From Acidicapsa ligni (GTDB lineage Bacteria; Acidobacteriota; Terriglobia; Terriglobales; Acidobacteriaceae): a stretch of DNA of 64,000 nt. A program made the position numbers and the translations under genes. The stretch lies in the NCBI RefSeq assembly GCF_025685655.1, contig NZ_JAGSYG010000003.1, positions 744,001 through 808,000 of the forward strand. The letters are read 5' to 3'. Each line of letters opens with the position of its first letter. Positions within the stretch are counted from its first letter, which is position 1. The notes below the pieces were generated by a model. It saw only the letters and a program-made list of their open reading frames with translations. It did not search any database and was not told where the DNA came from. This document shows positions 1 through 8,551 of this stretch, one piece after another.

Positions 1-336
1 CATGGTCACATCGACGCCCGGTAATTGCACAGTACCGCCGAGATTGATTCCGATAGTGGATGCAGCCCCTTTGCCGGCCATATATCCAGCCAATTCCACG
101 ATGGCGATGATTGTAGAGCCATGTTTAGTCGCGACGGGAATAGCATCTGCCGTGTGATCGAAATGCGCATGGGTTAGCAGCACATAATCAATCTTCTCTG
201 GCAAAACAAAACCTTTAGGATATTTAGGATTGTGCTCGATGAAAGGATCGATCAGCAGATTTGTGCCGTTGGGCAATTGAACGAGCACAGTAGCGTGCCC
301 AAGCCAGGTGATTTTGGTTCCATTAGATAAGCTCAC
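1..336 (-). CDS. UPF0173-type metal-dependent hydrolase (C-terminus cut by window edge)
   Basis: This is the N-terminal half of a metallo-beta-lactamase-fold hydrolase; 112 codons are visible and the frame is open to base 1. The translation starts VSLSNGTKITWLGHATVLVQ and carries the zinc-binding motif THAHFDHT (His56, His58, Asp60, His61), followed by a Gly-rich loop. The 'WLGHATVLV' opening strand is characteristic of the UPF0173/YtkL group, whose members are usually about 225-230 residues. The start is a GTG preceded by GGGAGA. The substrate is unknown. The fold is certain and the subfamily likely. Confidence 0.85.
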   Translation of the reverse strand, partial: MSLSNGTKITWLGHATVLVQLPNGTNLLIDPFIEHNPKYPKGFVLPEKIDYVLLTHAHFDHTADAIPVATKHGSTIIAIVELAGYMAGKGAASTIGINLGGTVQLPGVDVTM

Positions 337-476
337 GAATTTCTCCCTAAAATTAAAATTGATAGAACTAATTGATCGAATACATGGATGAAGCTACATG
401 GACGGAACTAGGTGAATGGATCAAGGACAAGCAGCCCCAGAAACCGGCTTGGCAGTATGCCCCAGTGGTTAGATGT

Positions 477-1151
477 CTAACGAACGATAATCGCTTCGGA
501 GACTCCATCTTTAGCTAAAAACTGCTTTAGGCCTGACCAGTCCGCGAAGAGGCGCTCGATATTGCGATTCGTCAGAGCACGCTGTTGCTGCACCGATTGA
601 GCAAGCTGCAGCTCAACATCGTCCGCAGGCGTGATGTGAAAGCGATGATAAGGTGCGTGCTCCGGTTCGAGCTTCGTATGAAAAAGGGCTATCAACTGGC
701 CACCCTGCTCCATCGAACGATGAAGGGCCTGTATAACGGGAACAACGAGAGCCTCTGGCAGATAGTCCAGAGTCGTCCAAAGCAGAATCATGTCGAAGGT
801 GCGCCCCGAGAAGTGGAGATTCTGCTTGGAAAAGCCTTCTGTGTCCCAGACCTGCTTTCCGTCCTCATCAATTCCCTTTTGCCACTCTCCAGTAAACGCG
901 TCTTCAATCAGATCGGCCATATAGACGCTGTGGCCAAGGCTGGTGAGGTAATTGATGTTGTTCGGAGACGTGCTGCCCACATCCAGTACGCGCAGCCCCG
1001 GCTCGGATGCAAGACGCTTGCGCAGCATGCCCCAACCGCCCGAATGGCGCGGAACTCTGGGCCCACCACCAGCATTCGCGCCGGATGAGCCCTGCCTGTC
1101 AAACAGTTTTCCGAGCATGGTCACTGCCTCCGGAGACTCCGTGGTCCGCAT
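477..1151 (-). CDS. SAM-dependent methyltransferase-like protein
   Basis: 224 residues if the first ATG is used; an internal Met at residue 12 is an equally good start. Residues 50-80 read LRVLDVGSTSPNNINYL then an acidic VYMADL strand, which fits motif I and the ribose-binding acidic loop of a class I (Rossmann) methyltransferase. 'FDMILLWTTLDYLP' around 119-132 fits motif II/post-I, and 'LHRSMEQGGQLIALFHT' fits the strand-5 region. The glycine-rich motif I is degenerate (VGSTSPNN instead of GxGxG), so catalytic competence is uncertain. It is followed on the same strand, after a 140-base gap, by the hydrolase fragment. The substrate is unknown. Confidence 0.65.
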   Translation of the reverse strand: MRTTESPEAVTMLGKLFDRQGSSGANAGGGPRVPRHSGGWGMLRKRLASEPGLRVLDVGSTSPNNINYLTSLGHSVYMADLIEDAFTGEWQKGIDEDGKQVWDTEGFSKQNLHFSGRTFDMILLWTTLDYLPEALVVPVIQALHRSMEQGGQLIALFHTKLEPEHAPYHRFHITPADDVELQLAQSVQQQRALTNRNIERLFADWSGLKQFLAKDGVSEAIIVR

Positions 1152-1207
1152 CTGTTCCGTCCGGAAACGAATATAGCGAAGTCTGGTTCGTCACCCAACC
1201 CGCCCTG

Positions 1208-1609
1208 TTAAAACAGTCCGCTGGGTTGTGCAGCATCGGCAGAGGCTGCTCCCGCCTCTGCGCCCTTGGCCGGGGTTTGCGCCTGGGTCAGATCGACCTT
1301 GCCGCGAAATACGGCATTGTCTTCAATCGCCAGTCGCAGGGCGCGTACATCGCCAATCATCTGGCATCCGGCGCGCAGTTCCACGCGGCCGGTAGCAAAG
1401 ATGTTGCCCTGCACCTGCCCCTGCACAAGAACATCCTTCGCAGTCAGGTCAGCAGCCAGCACGGCGTTGGGACCAATGGTGAGCCGGCTCTCGCTGAGGC
1501 TGATCGTGCCCTCAACGCGTCCGTCGACAAAGAGATCTTCGCTTCCCTTAACTTCTCCGCGAATGAGAACAGATTTACCGATTCGTGCGGGTGTGTTATC
1601 CACTGCCAT
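1208..1609 (-). CDS. Bactofilin-family polymer-forming cytoskeletal protein
   Basis: 133 residues. From residue 10 to about 105 the sequence is a right-handed beta-helix with roughly 17-residue rungs: 'VLIRGEVKGSEDLFVDGRVEG', 'LTIGPNAVLAADLTAKDVLVQGQVQGNIFATGRVEL', 'MIGDVRALRLAIEDNAVFRGKVDL'. This is the bactofilin (DUF583) pattern. The flanks are short and disordered: Ala/Gln-rich at the C-terminus and a charged N-terminus, as usual for bactofilins. Family members self-assemble into filaments at the inner face of the membrane and scaffold cell-shape or polar proteins. It lies 56 bases upstream of the methyltransferase-like gene on the same strand, so the two may be co-transcribed. Confidence 0.9.
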   Translation of the reverse strand: MAVDNTPARIGKSVLIRGEVKGSEDLFVDGRVEGTISLSESRLTIGPNAVLAADLTAKDVLVQGQVQGNIFATGRVELRAGCQMIGDVRALRLAIEDNAVFRGKVDLTQAQTPAKGAEAGAASADAAQPSGLF

Positions 1610-1722
1610 TGGCTCAATCCTCTTAAGGGTCCATCATGGATCCCTGCCCGCACTATAACAACCCCGGGGGGACATCACAAAACAGTTGCAACGACACGGC
1701 CTAAACTGCGTCTAAAAAAGGA

Positions 1723-2661
1723 ATGTCCACACTCCCCCAGCAAACAATCTCCAGGTATGCCAAAGCGCACGCGCTGCACTCATCCGGCTACCGGAACAGG
1801 TATCGGAACATCGGACTTCTGCTGGCCATATGTTTTGGGTGGAGATTCGCCGCACTGTCACAGAACACCCCAGCTCCCGCTCTTTCTACGGCTGAAACAC
1901 AGGCGCTGGTGCAGCGTGTCCTGCATACGGAACTGGAGGCGGCACAGGACACCAGCCACCCCATGCAATATCAGCTACGCAAAGCGAGCCCACGATTTAC
2001 CTCGACCAAGCTGCTCGTCGAGACCAAGGATGGAGACGTCGCACGACTGATTGCCGTCAATGACCAGCCGTTAAGCGCAGAGGCTCAGCAGAGCGAAGCG
2101 GTTCGTCTGCAAGGTCTTCTCGCTGACCCCGGTCTGCAGCGGCATCGCAGGGAGCGTGAGCAGGGCGATACAGAGCGCGCCCGCAAAGTCATGCAGGCGC
2201 TACCCGATGCCTTTGTGTATCAATACGCCGGAATAGTCGACACCCCGCAAGGCCCCAGCTACAGGATGACCTTCCAACCCAATCCCAACTTCGATCCTCA
2301 GGATTTAGAAGCGCAGGTGCTCAAAGCCATGGCCGGCGAATTGTGGATTGATGTTGCCCAGCAGCGAGTTACGCGGCTGGAGGGCAAGCGCATCCACGAC
2401 GTTGCCTATGGATGGGGCCTGTTAGGCAAGCTGGACCAGGGCGGTACTCTACTGCTTGAGCAAGGGGACGTCGGCAATCACCAGTGGCGCACCTTGCACA
2501 TGGTGCTGGTGATGAACGCACGCGTGTTACTGAAGTCCATCAAGCTCGACACCACGCTCGAACTCTCCCAATTCCAGCCGGTTGCCAACGGCATCAGCTA
2601 TCAGCAGGCAATTGAGATTTTGAATTCGCAGCAAGCCAAGCCATCAAAAGCGGGAAAATAG
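1723..2661 (+). CDS. Secreted or membrane-anchored protein of unknown function
   Basis: 312 residues. The basic N-terminus is followed by a hydrophobic stretch at about residues 30-47 (IGLLLAICFGWRFAAL), which could be an uncleaved anchor or a signal peptide. The rest is soluble and predicted beta-rich, with repeated strand-turn segments such as 'VYQYAGIVDTPQGPSYRMTFQPNPNFDPQ' and 'GELWIDVAQQRVTRLEGKRI'. This arrangement (a measured Gln/Asp-rich strand, then a 'W-I-D' strand) recalls LolA/LolB-like lipoprotein-sorting folds, but I cannot make a firm assignment. The ATG directly abuts an A-rich AAAAAGGA, so the start is not certain. It converges on the DUF2076 gene with a shared terminator between. 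Confidence 0.65.
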   Translation: MSTLPQQTISRYAKAHALHSSGYRNRYRNIGLLLAICFGWRFAALSQNTPAPALSTAETQALVQRVLHTELEAAQDTSHPMQYQLRKASPRFTSTKLLVETKDGDVARLIAVNDQPLSAEAQQSEAVRLQGLLADPGLQRHRREREQGDTERARKVMQALPDAFVYQYAGIVDTPQGPSYRMTFQPNPNFDPQDLEAQVLKAMAGELWIDVAQQRVTRLEGKRIHDVAYGWGLLGKLDQGGTLLLEQGDVGNHQWRTLHMVLVMNARVLLKSIKLDTTLELSQFQPVANGISYQQAIEILNSQQAKPSKAGK

Positions 2662-2670
2662 TCCGCAAGA

Positions 2671-2702
2671 AAAGAGGGACAAGCTCGCGCCTGTCCCTCT
2701 TT
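2671..2702. terminator. Bidirectional intrinsic terminator
   Basis: A perfect 11-bp stem, AAAGAGGGACA paired with TGTCCCTCTTT, has a 10-base loop. It lies between two convergent genes (ends at 2661 and 2718). The stem carries A-runs on one flank and T-runs on the other, so it can serve both directions. Confidence 0.85.
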
Positions 2703-2717
2703 CGCTGGGATTCCGTT

Positions 2718-3614
2718 TTAGAGAATGCCGTCGTTGCCGCTGTCAAAATTGCCGTTGTCATCGGCAGTACTGTTTGAGTCGTCAAAGCTGGAGTTATTGT
2801 CAAAGTTGGACTGTGAGTCACTCCAGCTCGCATCAGAAAACTGACCGTCCTGCTGACTCGCGCTCTCGTGAAAATGGCCGCCATGTTCCCCATGCTCTCC
2901 ACCGCCACCGGGAGAGTCGTAATAGTTATTCACGACCGTCTCTTCGACAGGGCGCTCGAATCCCATACCGCCGCCCATCAAACCAGGCCCCATGCCCATC
3001 CCTATGCCGGGCATGCCCCAGCCTCCCATGCCATAACCCATGCCAGGATGACCGAAGCCACCATGCAGCAGCGCTTCCACTCCCTCAAAAGCCAGTGCTC
3101 CGGCAGCAACTCCCGCAGCCGTCTGCGCTGCGGAGCGCAAAAAGCTCGGCGGCCCCGATGCGGCAGGAATATATTGCGGACCACCATAAGGCTGCCCCTG
3201 GTATGGCTGGTTAGCATACGGTTGGCCATACGGAGGGTTTTGATACTCTGCCTCAGCCTGCGGACTGTAGACAGGCTGATAAGGCGGTTGTTGAGGCAAT
3301 GGCGGCGGCTGAGGGTCGCGATGGCCAAGCAGGTTTCCGAGAAAACTGGTGGCGTGAGCCGGCTGCTGAGCCTGTTGATCCAGTTGCTGCTGCAAGCGCC
3401 TTGCCTGCTCCTGCACAGCCGTAAGCTGCGTGTGCGCCTGCTCCAGGGCAATGTTCTGCACCAGCACCGATTGCGCCAGCACGTAAACAGCATCGGGATT
3501 AGGCGCAAAGCCTCGCTCCAGGAGCGTAGCCGCGTCCGGGTCTTTTTCTGTCAATTGTGTTGAATTCACTCGCTCGACGAGCGAGTTGAGCATCTGTTCT
3601 TCCTGAGAAGTCAC
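2718..3614 (-). CDS. DUF2076 domain-containing protein
   Basis: 298 residues from a GTG at 3614; the frame runs further upstream, but GGAGGA sits 6-8 bases before this GTG and family proteins begin M-T-x-x-E. Residues 1-80 (TSQEEQMLNSLVERV, then DPDAATLLERGFAPNPDAVYVLAQSVLVQNIALEQA) are the conserved DUF2076 helical domain, ending in a short Gln-rich coiled coil. Next come a Pro/Gln/Tyr-rich linker, a hydrophobic Ala/Gly helix near 185-205, a Met/Gly repeat (GMGYGMGGWGMPGIGMGM) and an acidic Asn/Asp/Ser tail of about 60 residues. DUF2076 proteins are annotated as putative periplasmic ligand sensors, but no signal peptide is present here and the role is unknown. Confidence 0.85.
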   Translation of the reverse strand: MTSQEEQMLNSLVERVNSTQLTEKDPDAATLLERGFAPNPDAVYVLAQSVLVQNIALEQAHTQLTAVQEQARRLQQQLDQQAQQPAHATSFLGNLLGHRDPQPPPLPQQPPYQPVYSPQAEAEYQNPPYGQPYANQPYQGQPYGGPQYIPAASGPPSFLRSAAQTAAGVAAGALAFEGVEALLHGGFGHPGMGYGMGGWGMPGIGMGMGPGLMGGGMGFERPVEETVVNNYYDSPGGGGEHGEHGGHFHESASQQDGQFSDASWSDSQSNFDNNSSFDDSNSTADDNGNFDSGNDGIL

Positions 3615-3783
3615 GGATCGATCCTCCAGCGGCTGCCTGCCAGCGATTACTGGCATTGAACGCGAGCCGCTTCTCTTCATTGAGACGCAAGCCCACACTC
3701 AAAGTTGCACCGCATATAGAACTACGCCAGATCTGTGCGCCGAGTTCCAATTCGCAGAAGAGACAGCGACCTGCAAATTACAC

Positions 3784-4908
3784 TCAGCCGACGAGTGCGT
3801 GGGCGCGAATCTCCTGCTTGCGAACCGTCAGCCGTTCGACCAGGTCGGTGCGTACTTCAAAACCGCGTCCCGGCTCGGTTGAAATCGCAATCTCACCCTG
3901 CGCCGAAACAGTCACCTCCGGCTCGATGATGTCCTCAGCCCAATAGCGCTTGGATGCGGAAACATCGCCGGGTAGAGAGAAGTTTTCGAGCGTCGAGAGA
4001 GCGATGTTATGCGAACGTCCGATACCCGCCTCCAACATACCTCCACACCAGACAGGAATGCCCCGTTCATAGGCCGCGTTGTGCACCGCAACCGCCTCGG
4101 AAAAGCCGCCAACGCGCCCCAGCTTGATGTTGATGATGCGGCAGGACTCCATCTCGATAGCTGCCAGGGCATCGCGCCGATTGCGAATCGACTCATCCAG
4201 GCAAATGGCTGTATCGAGGCGTTTTTGCAGCATGGAGTGGTAATAGAAATCGTCATACCAGAGAGGCTGCTCGACCATCAGCAGATCAAAGCTGTCGAAG
4301 GAAGCAAGATGATCGGCGTCCTTCAGGCGATACGCGGAGTTTGCATCGCAGCTTAAAGTGATTTCCGGAAAGCGTGCGCGAACTTTTTCGAATACCTTTA
4401 CATCCCAGCCAGGCTTGCACTTCAGCTTGATGCGCTGATAACCGGCAGCAACCTCGCGATCAATGAGATCAAGCAGTTCCGCCACCGAAGGCTGAATGCC
4501 GATGGAGACACCGCAAGGAATCGCCTCGCGAACACCGCCCAGCAACTGGCTCAGAGAAATGCCCTTGCGCTGCGCTTCAAGGTCCCAGATGGCGTTTTCG
4601 AGCGTCGCCTTGGCCATGCGGTTGCCGCGAACTAGCCCTAAGATTCGCGGGCATTGCCCACCGTTTTCCGGGGACGTCGCAGCAAGCATCGGACCGAGTT
4701 CCTGGACAATAACCTGCCAGCAGGAATCGACCGACTCTTCAGAGAAATGTGGATGCTCTCCAGCAGTACACTCACCCCAGCCAATCAGGCCCTCGGAATG
4801 AATCTCCGCGAGCAGGACGCGACGATCGGTGGTGATTCCAAAACTGGTCTGAAACGGACGCACGAGCGGCAGATTCAACTCGCGGAGATAGATGGCATCA
4901 ATTTTCAT
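3784..4908 (-). CDS. menC: o-Succinylbenzoate synthase / N-succinylamino acid racemase family (enolase superfamily)
   Basis: 374 residues, full length for the MenC class II (OSBS/NSAR) family. The catalytic set of the muconate-lactonizing-enzyme subgroup is complete: the K-x-K motif (Lys163 and Lys165 in IKLKCKPG), metal ligands Asp188 (CDAN), Glu213 (VEQP) and Asp238 (LDES), and the second base Lys262 (INIKLGRVGG). Members either dehydrate SHCHC to o-succinylbenzoate in menaquinone synthesis or racemise N-succinyl amino acids. No other men gene is in the window. The gene follows mazG and a COG3375-like GNAT gene on the same strand, the pairing known for NSAR operons of Bacillales, so racemase activity is a serious alternative to the menC name. 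Confidence 0.88.
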   Translation of the reverse strand: MKIDAIYLRELNLPLVRPFQTSFGITTDRRVLLAEIHSEGLIGWGECTAGEHPHFSEESVDSCWQVIVQELGPMLAATSPENGGQCPRILGLVRGNRMAKATLENAIWDLEAQRKGISLSQLLGGVREAIPCGVSIGIQPSVAELLDLIDREVAAGYQRIKLKCKPGWDVKVFEKVRARFPEITLSCDANSAYRLKDADHLASFDSFDLLMVEQPLWYDDFYYHSMLQKRLDTAICLDESIRNRRDALAAIEMESCRIINIKLGRVGGFSEAVAVHNAAYERGIPVWCGGMLEAGIGRSHNIALSTLENFSLPGDVSASKRYWAEDIIEPEVTVSAQGEIAISTEPGRGFEVRTDLVERLTVRKQEIRAHALVG

Positions 4909-5011
4909 ATAGGTTTAGTCCTGGCTGCGAATCCTGGCTGACAAATGAATAGCCGTCACATTTCGTAGGCAATCGATGGATAGAGATTTGGCCTCGCGAT
5001 CTGGCTGACGA

Positions 5012-5842
5012 CTATGGTTGTTCGGATGAGGAAATAGGGCGAGGATCGGGCTCGATCCACTTTCCAAGATGAAATATTCCGTTTCCTTCCGCATCGCGGG
5101 TGAAGGCCACGACGGCCAGCCCCTGAGAAAATGCCTGCTGAAAATGCAGACGATTTTCCGCCTGCACCTTTCGTGCCTGATCCCGTTGCTGATCGTCAGC
5201 CTTCCATTGGTAGATGGCGGCCGGTACTACGATTTCCTCTGTTGCAGCTTCTACTGACGCTGGAGCCCCTTCGATTGTCGCAAGTACGCGTGGGGAGGAT
5301 AGCCACCACTCCGCCACCAGGCGGTCCGTGGGCAAGCCACCCTGCAATCGAGATGAGGATACACCATAAAAGTCCGGAATATAGGTACGAACTATCGCTC
5401 CGAGCTTATGAATGTTGAGAAAAGAATTTTTGATCTCCAGCGGATCGAAGGTCCACTCCATGCGGGTAAAGCCACGCGAACGGGCCTCATCTCGCTGGGC
5501 CAGCTTGAGCCGGGAGCCGATACTGCGGTCGCGATAGCCTTCCTTTACTGCCAGCATGTGCGAGTGCAGGTAGCTCTCCGGCCTGCCTGTCGAGGACTTG
5601 ACGCCGGTTTTCACGCCTGGCAGCGAGAACGCGAACCCTATCAGGGATGCGGCATTTCCCTGCTCTGAAGCGTCAGGGAGATCGGTGTCGAAGGCGCCGA
5701 TAACCTGCCCGCCGATTTTCTGAGCGACAAGAAAAACGCGGCGAGGAATGACATCTCCATCGCTGTAGCCCCAGACCTCAATCTGGAGATCCACGCACGC
5801 TTGCAACTCGTCAAAGCCCTGGCAGGATCGAATGAGAATCAA
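5012..5842 (-). CDS. GNAT-family acyltransferase (COG3375-like)
   Basis: 276 residues. The N-terminal half is a GNAT fold: 'LQACVDLQIEVWGYSDGDVIPRRVFLVAQKIGGQVIGAFD' gives strands 1-4, and 'HMLAVKEGYRDRSIGSRLKLAQRDEARSRGFTRMEWTFDPLEIKNS' carries the pyrophosphate-binding R/Q-x-x-G-x-G/A-equivalent (RDRSIGSRL). The opening 'CVDLQIEVWG' and the 'TFDPLE..N' segment are typical of COG3375 proteins. The start codon overlaps the mazG stop by 4 bases (ATGA), so translation is coupled, and menC follows 103 bases downstream. In characterised NSAR operons the GNAT partner is an N-succinyltransferase acting on D-amino acids. That role is inferred here from context only. Confidence 0.82.
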   Translation of the reverse strand: MILIRSCQGFDELQACVDLQIEVWGYSDGDVIPRRVFLVAQKIGGQVIGAFDTDLPDASEQGNAASLIGFAFSLPGVKTGVKSSTGRPESYLHSHMLAVKEGYRDRSIGSRLKLAQRDEARSRGFTRMEWTFDPLEIKNSFLNIHKLGAIVRTYIPDFYGVSSSRLQGGLPTDRLVAEWWLSSPRVLATIEGAPASVEAATEEIVVPAAIYQWKADDQQRDQARKVQAENRLHFQQAFSQGLAVVAFTRDAEGNGIFHLGKWIEPDPRPISSSEQP

Positions 5843-6846
5843 GAAAATTTCTCCCTGACTGAATCCATAGCTGGGTCAATAGCGGGGGCAACGGTTGAGT
5901 GAGAAGTTGAGTAGGCCTGATCCGCCAGCGTGCGCTTGGCGCCGATCCAAAGTGCTTCCAATTGCTCTGGCGCGAGTTCTGAAAGCGGGCGGTCCGTGGC
6001 CAGTTCCATCTGGCGAAAGCGCTGCCGAAAACGAACGTTCGTTCCACGCAGGGCCATCTCCGCATCGACGCCCAGATGACGGCCAAGATTAACCGCTGTG
6101 AACAACAAATCACCGAATTCCGCTTCCACTGCCGGCTGGCGCGCGGGATCGTTCGGGAGAGCCTCAGCTTCAACGATCAGCTCCGCGGTCTCCTCATCGA
6201 GCTTCGCCAGCAGATCGCGCCAGTGGCTCCAGTCAAAGCCCACTTTAGCCGCCTTGGAACTAATCTTTGCCGCCTCCGCCAGGGCAGGCTGGGAACGCTG
6301 CACCGAATCCAGAAGTGAAGCTTCCTGCTGGTCTTTGCTGGCGGATTGCTTCTCCGCGAGCTTGATCTGCTCCCAGTTGGCCAGCACTTTTGCAGCCGAA
6401 CCATCAACCTGCCCATCGACATTCGCCTGATTTCCAGCAGCAGCCGACGCCTCGTCGCCAAAGACATGTGGATGGCGGCGAATCAATTTACGGTTCAGAG
6501 TTTGAAGCACGTCGGCGATGGTAAAGTGTCCTTCATCCGCAGCCATTTGCGAGTAAAAAAGCACCTGCAACAGCAAATCGCCAAGCTCTTCCTTCAGATT
6601 AGGCCAGTCACGGCGTTCAATCGCGTCGAGGACTTCGTAGGTCTCTTCGAGCGTATGCTTGCGAATCGAATCGAAGCTCTGTTCCTGGTCCCACGGACAA
6701 CCGTCAGGGCCCCGCAAGCGAGCCATGATCGCGACAGATTCAGCGAAGGCTGTGGGTGCTTCTGCAGGGACAATTGCGGAAGGCTCACAAATATTGCTGG
6801 AGATTGGCTCCATAACAATACTGTAACCTGCGAGTGGGGCCAGCAC
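5839..6846 (-). CDS. mazG: Nucleoside triphosphate pyrophosphohydrolase MazG
   Basis: 335 residues from the first ATG; the Met at residue 11 (MEPISSNICE) is the likelier start because the preceding residues are hydrophobic and atypical. The first MazG domain contains GPDGCPWDQEQSFDSIRKHTLEE, with the EExxE-type metal motif (LEETYEVLDAI and KEELGDLLLQV, about 70-95). A second, weaker MazG domain lies at about 240-300 (EAEFGDLLFTAVNLGRHLGVDAEMALRGTN). It hydrolyses NTPs and dNTPs to the monophosphate plus PPi, acting in nucleotide-pool sanitation or (p)ppGpp-linked responses. The two domains are separated by a longer-than-usual Ala/Gln-rich linker. It is the first gene of a mazG-GNAT-menC unit. 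Confidence 0.92.
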   Translation of the reverse strand: MLAPLAGYSIVMEPISSNICEPSAIVPAEAPTAFAESVAIMARLRGPDGCPWDQEQSFDSIRKHTLEETYEVLDAIERRDWPNLKEELGDLLLQVLFYSQMAADEGHFTIADVLQTLNRKLIRRHPHVFGDEASAAAGNQANVDGQVDGSAAKVLANWEQIKLAEKQSASKDQQEASLLDSVQRSQPALAEAAKISSKAAKVGFDWSHWRDLLAKLDEETAELIVEAEALPNDPARQPAVEAEFGDLLFTAVNLGRHLGVDAEMALRGTNVRFRQRFRQMELATDRPLSELAPEQLEALWIGAKRTLADQAYSTSHSTVAPAIDPAMDSVREKFS

Positions 6847-6911
6847 GAAGCAGGTAACCAGTTCTCGAACGGCGCTGAGTTGCCTGCCGTCTATAGAAAC
6901 AGCGGGAAAGT

Positions 6912-7829
6912 GTGACTAGAATTTTCAGCGAAATAGAAGTTGCCGGGGCGGTCTTTGCAGGATTGCTGGGTCTGGCGTTCGGCAGTTTTTTGAACGTCTG
7001 CCTCTCTCGTCTGCCCGAAGGCGAAAATATCGCATGGCCCGGCTCGCACTGCCGCACCTGCGATCACACCCTCGCGTGGTGGGAAAACCTTCCTCTCCTG
7101 AGTTGGATCATCCTCCGTGGCCGCTGCCACACCTGCCGCGACTGGATCGGCTTCCGCTATCCGCTCGTAGAGCTGGCCGTTGGACTCTGCTGGGCAGGCT
7201 GCTGGCTTAAATTTGGCCCGGCCTTATTTGTCCTTGGCGATGCACCGCACCAGCCAGCCTGGGGCATCGTTTCGCTACTCGGCTCTCTTCTGCTCTGCTG
7301 GCTGCTGGTCGCGCTTGCGGCACTCGACGCGGAGTATTTCTGGCTGCCGGATTGGGTAACGCTACCCGGTATTGGACTTGGCTTCATCTTCACATTGCTG
7401 CAGTTTCGTCCAGGGTTGGAGCATCCGATATTTTTCCTGGATGGACCACAGACGCTCACGCAAGCTGCATACTGGTCGGGTATCGGAATCCTCGCCGCCG
7501 CTGGACTCGTTCTCGCCATCCGGCTTGCCTACTGGCTGGTTCGCCGCAAAGAAGGCATGGGACTTGGCGACGCAAAACTCATGGCTATGCTGGCAGCGTG
7601 GCTGAGCCTGCCCGCAGCTTTCGAAAGCTTTGCATTAGCCATTCTCGGTGCGACGGCCTTCGCGATTGTGTGGTTTGCTTTCGCAGCAATTCGCAACCGC
7701 TCTCAGACCTCCGAAGGATGGGCGCAGATCCCGTTGCCGCTGGGAACATTTCTCTGCCTCGCCGCTCTTACGCAGATCTTTTATCCCAACTGGCTCTGGA
7801 TCGCGTGGAGCCGGATATTCCTGGCCTGA
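6912..7829 (+). CDS. pilD: Prepilin peptidase / N-methyltransferase (A24 family)
   Basis: 305 residues from a GTG. The N-terminal domain has GSFLNVCLSRLPEG and the zinc-like double C-x-x-C (CRTCDHTLAWWENLPLLSW, then CHTCRDWIGFRY). The two aspartates of type-IV prepilin peptidases are present: Asp in 'LAALDAEYFWLPDWVTLPG' and the GxGD motif in 'GMGLGDAKLMAML'. About seven to eight hydrophobic helices are visible. The enzyme cleaves the short leader of type IV pilins/pseudopilins and N-methylates the new N-terminus in the inner membrane. No pilin gene is in the window. It diverges from mazG across 65 bases. Confidence 0.93.
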   Translation: MTRIFSEIEVAGAVFAGLLGLAFGSFLNVCLSRLPEGENIAWPGSHCRTCDHTLAWWENLPLLSWIILRGRCHTCRDWIGFRYPLVELAVGLCWAGCWLKFGPALFVLGDAPHQPAWGIVSLLGSLLLCWLLVALAALDAEYFWLPDWVTLPGIGLGFIFTLLQFRPGLEHPIFFLDGPQTLTQAAYWSGIGILAAAGLVLAIRLAYWLVRRKEGMGLGDAKLMAMLAAWLSLPAAFESFALAILGATAFAIVWFAFAAIRNRSQTSEGWAQIPLPLGTFLCLAALTQIFYPNWLWIAWSRIFLA

Positions 7830-7859
7830 TCTCCAATACTGATGCCCAACACGGCCCGG

Positions 7860-8396
7860 CTACACCCGGCTCGCACTACGCGCGTTTTGAATTGCCTTGT
7901 GCAACTGGGATGCATGATGGCGAGCATGAATTGCGTGATAGCGACGCCACTCATCTATGCGCATCACTCCAAAAAACGGATGCTCTCCGCATGCCTGTAT
8001 GCCAAACTTCTTTCGCCCTGCCACGAGCAGGCTATCCATCTCTTCGGCCGCCGCCAGGAAGCGCGCAGCAATAGCCGGCCCGGCTTCCGGTGTGTATTCC
8101 AAAGGACGCACCGCAAGCATTGCAGGCACGCCTCTCGGCATGTATCCCAGGCCCAGAGTCTGAGCGCGAAGCAGAAACTTCAGCAGCCTGCGGTGGTTTT
8201 TAACCACACGCCCCGACTCTAACTGTCGGCTGACCGAATTTGACGTGAGTTTATAGGTCAGTATGAGGTGTTCGATGATCTGTTGGGGCGACCAGCGATC
8301 CTGTCCAGGCAATGGATGAGCCTGGGCTTCTTCTTTACTTACGGTAGCGATCTGTGTCGCCAATGGTTGAAGGGCGGACTTTAGAACTGGGTGCAT
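7860..8396 (-). CDS. DinB/DUF1569-like four-helix protein
   Basis: 178 residues. It has the DinB-superfamily layout: 'WSPQQIIEHLILTYKLTSNSV' is the first His-bearing helix, and 'DEWRRYHAIHARHHASQLHKAI' supplies the C-terminal His pair (HAIHARHH), giving the usual three-His metal site. Members of this fold are metal-dependent thiol or small-molecule transferases, or are uncharacterised. It converges with pilD, leaving only about 30 bases between the stops. There are two further DinB/DUF1569 genes in this window (20330 and 49200); they share the fold but are not close copies. Confidence 0.8.
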   Translation of the reverse strand: MHPVLKSALQPLATQIATVSKEEAQAHPLPGQDRWSPQQIIEHLILTYKLTSNSVSRQLESGRVVKNHRRLLKFLLRAQTLGLGYMPRGVPAMLAVRPLEYTPEAGPAIAARFLAAAEEMDSLLVAGRKKFGIQACGEHPFFGVMRIDEWRRYHAIHARHHASQLHKAIQNARSASRV

Positions 8397-8551
8397 AAAA
8401 GATATACGTCGATCTTCTTTCCACCTTGGTTTATGCCTGTGAGCTCAGACACGACTGCAAGGATATGTCATAAAGTTAACCGTTGGCTGCAACGAATTAA
8501 TACAAATAAAAATTAGGCTTCGTACTGTACGAGCCCGCTAGCTCAATATTG

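Noticed and set aside
1007-2050. 347-residue plus-strand frame over bactofilin
   Set aside because: It lies antisense to a clear bactofilin and runs into the secreted protein gene in another frame.
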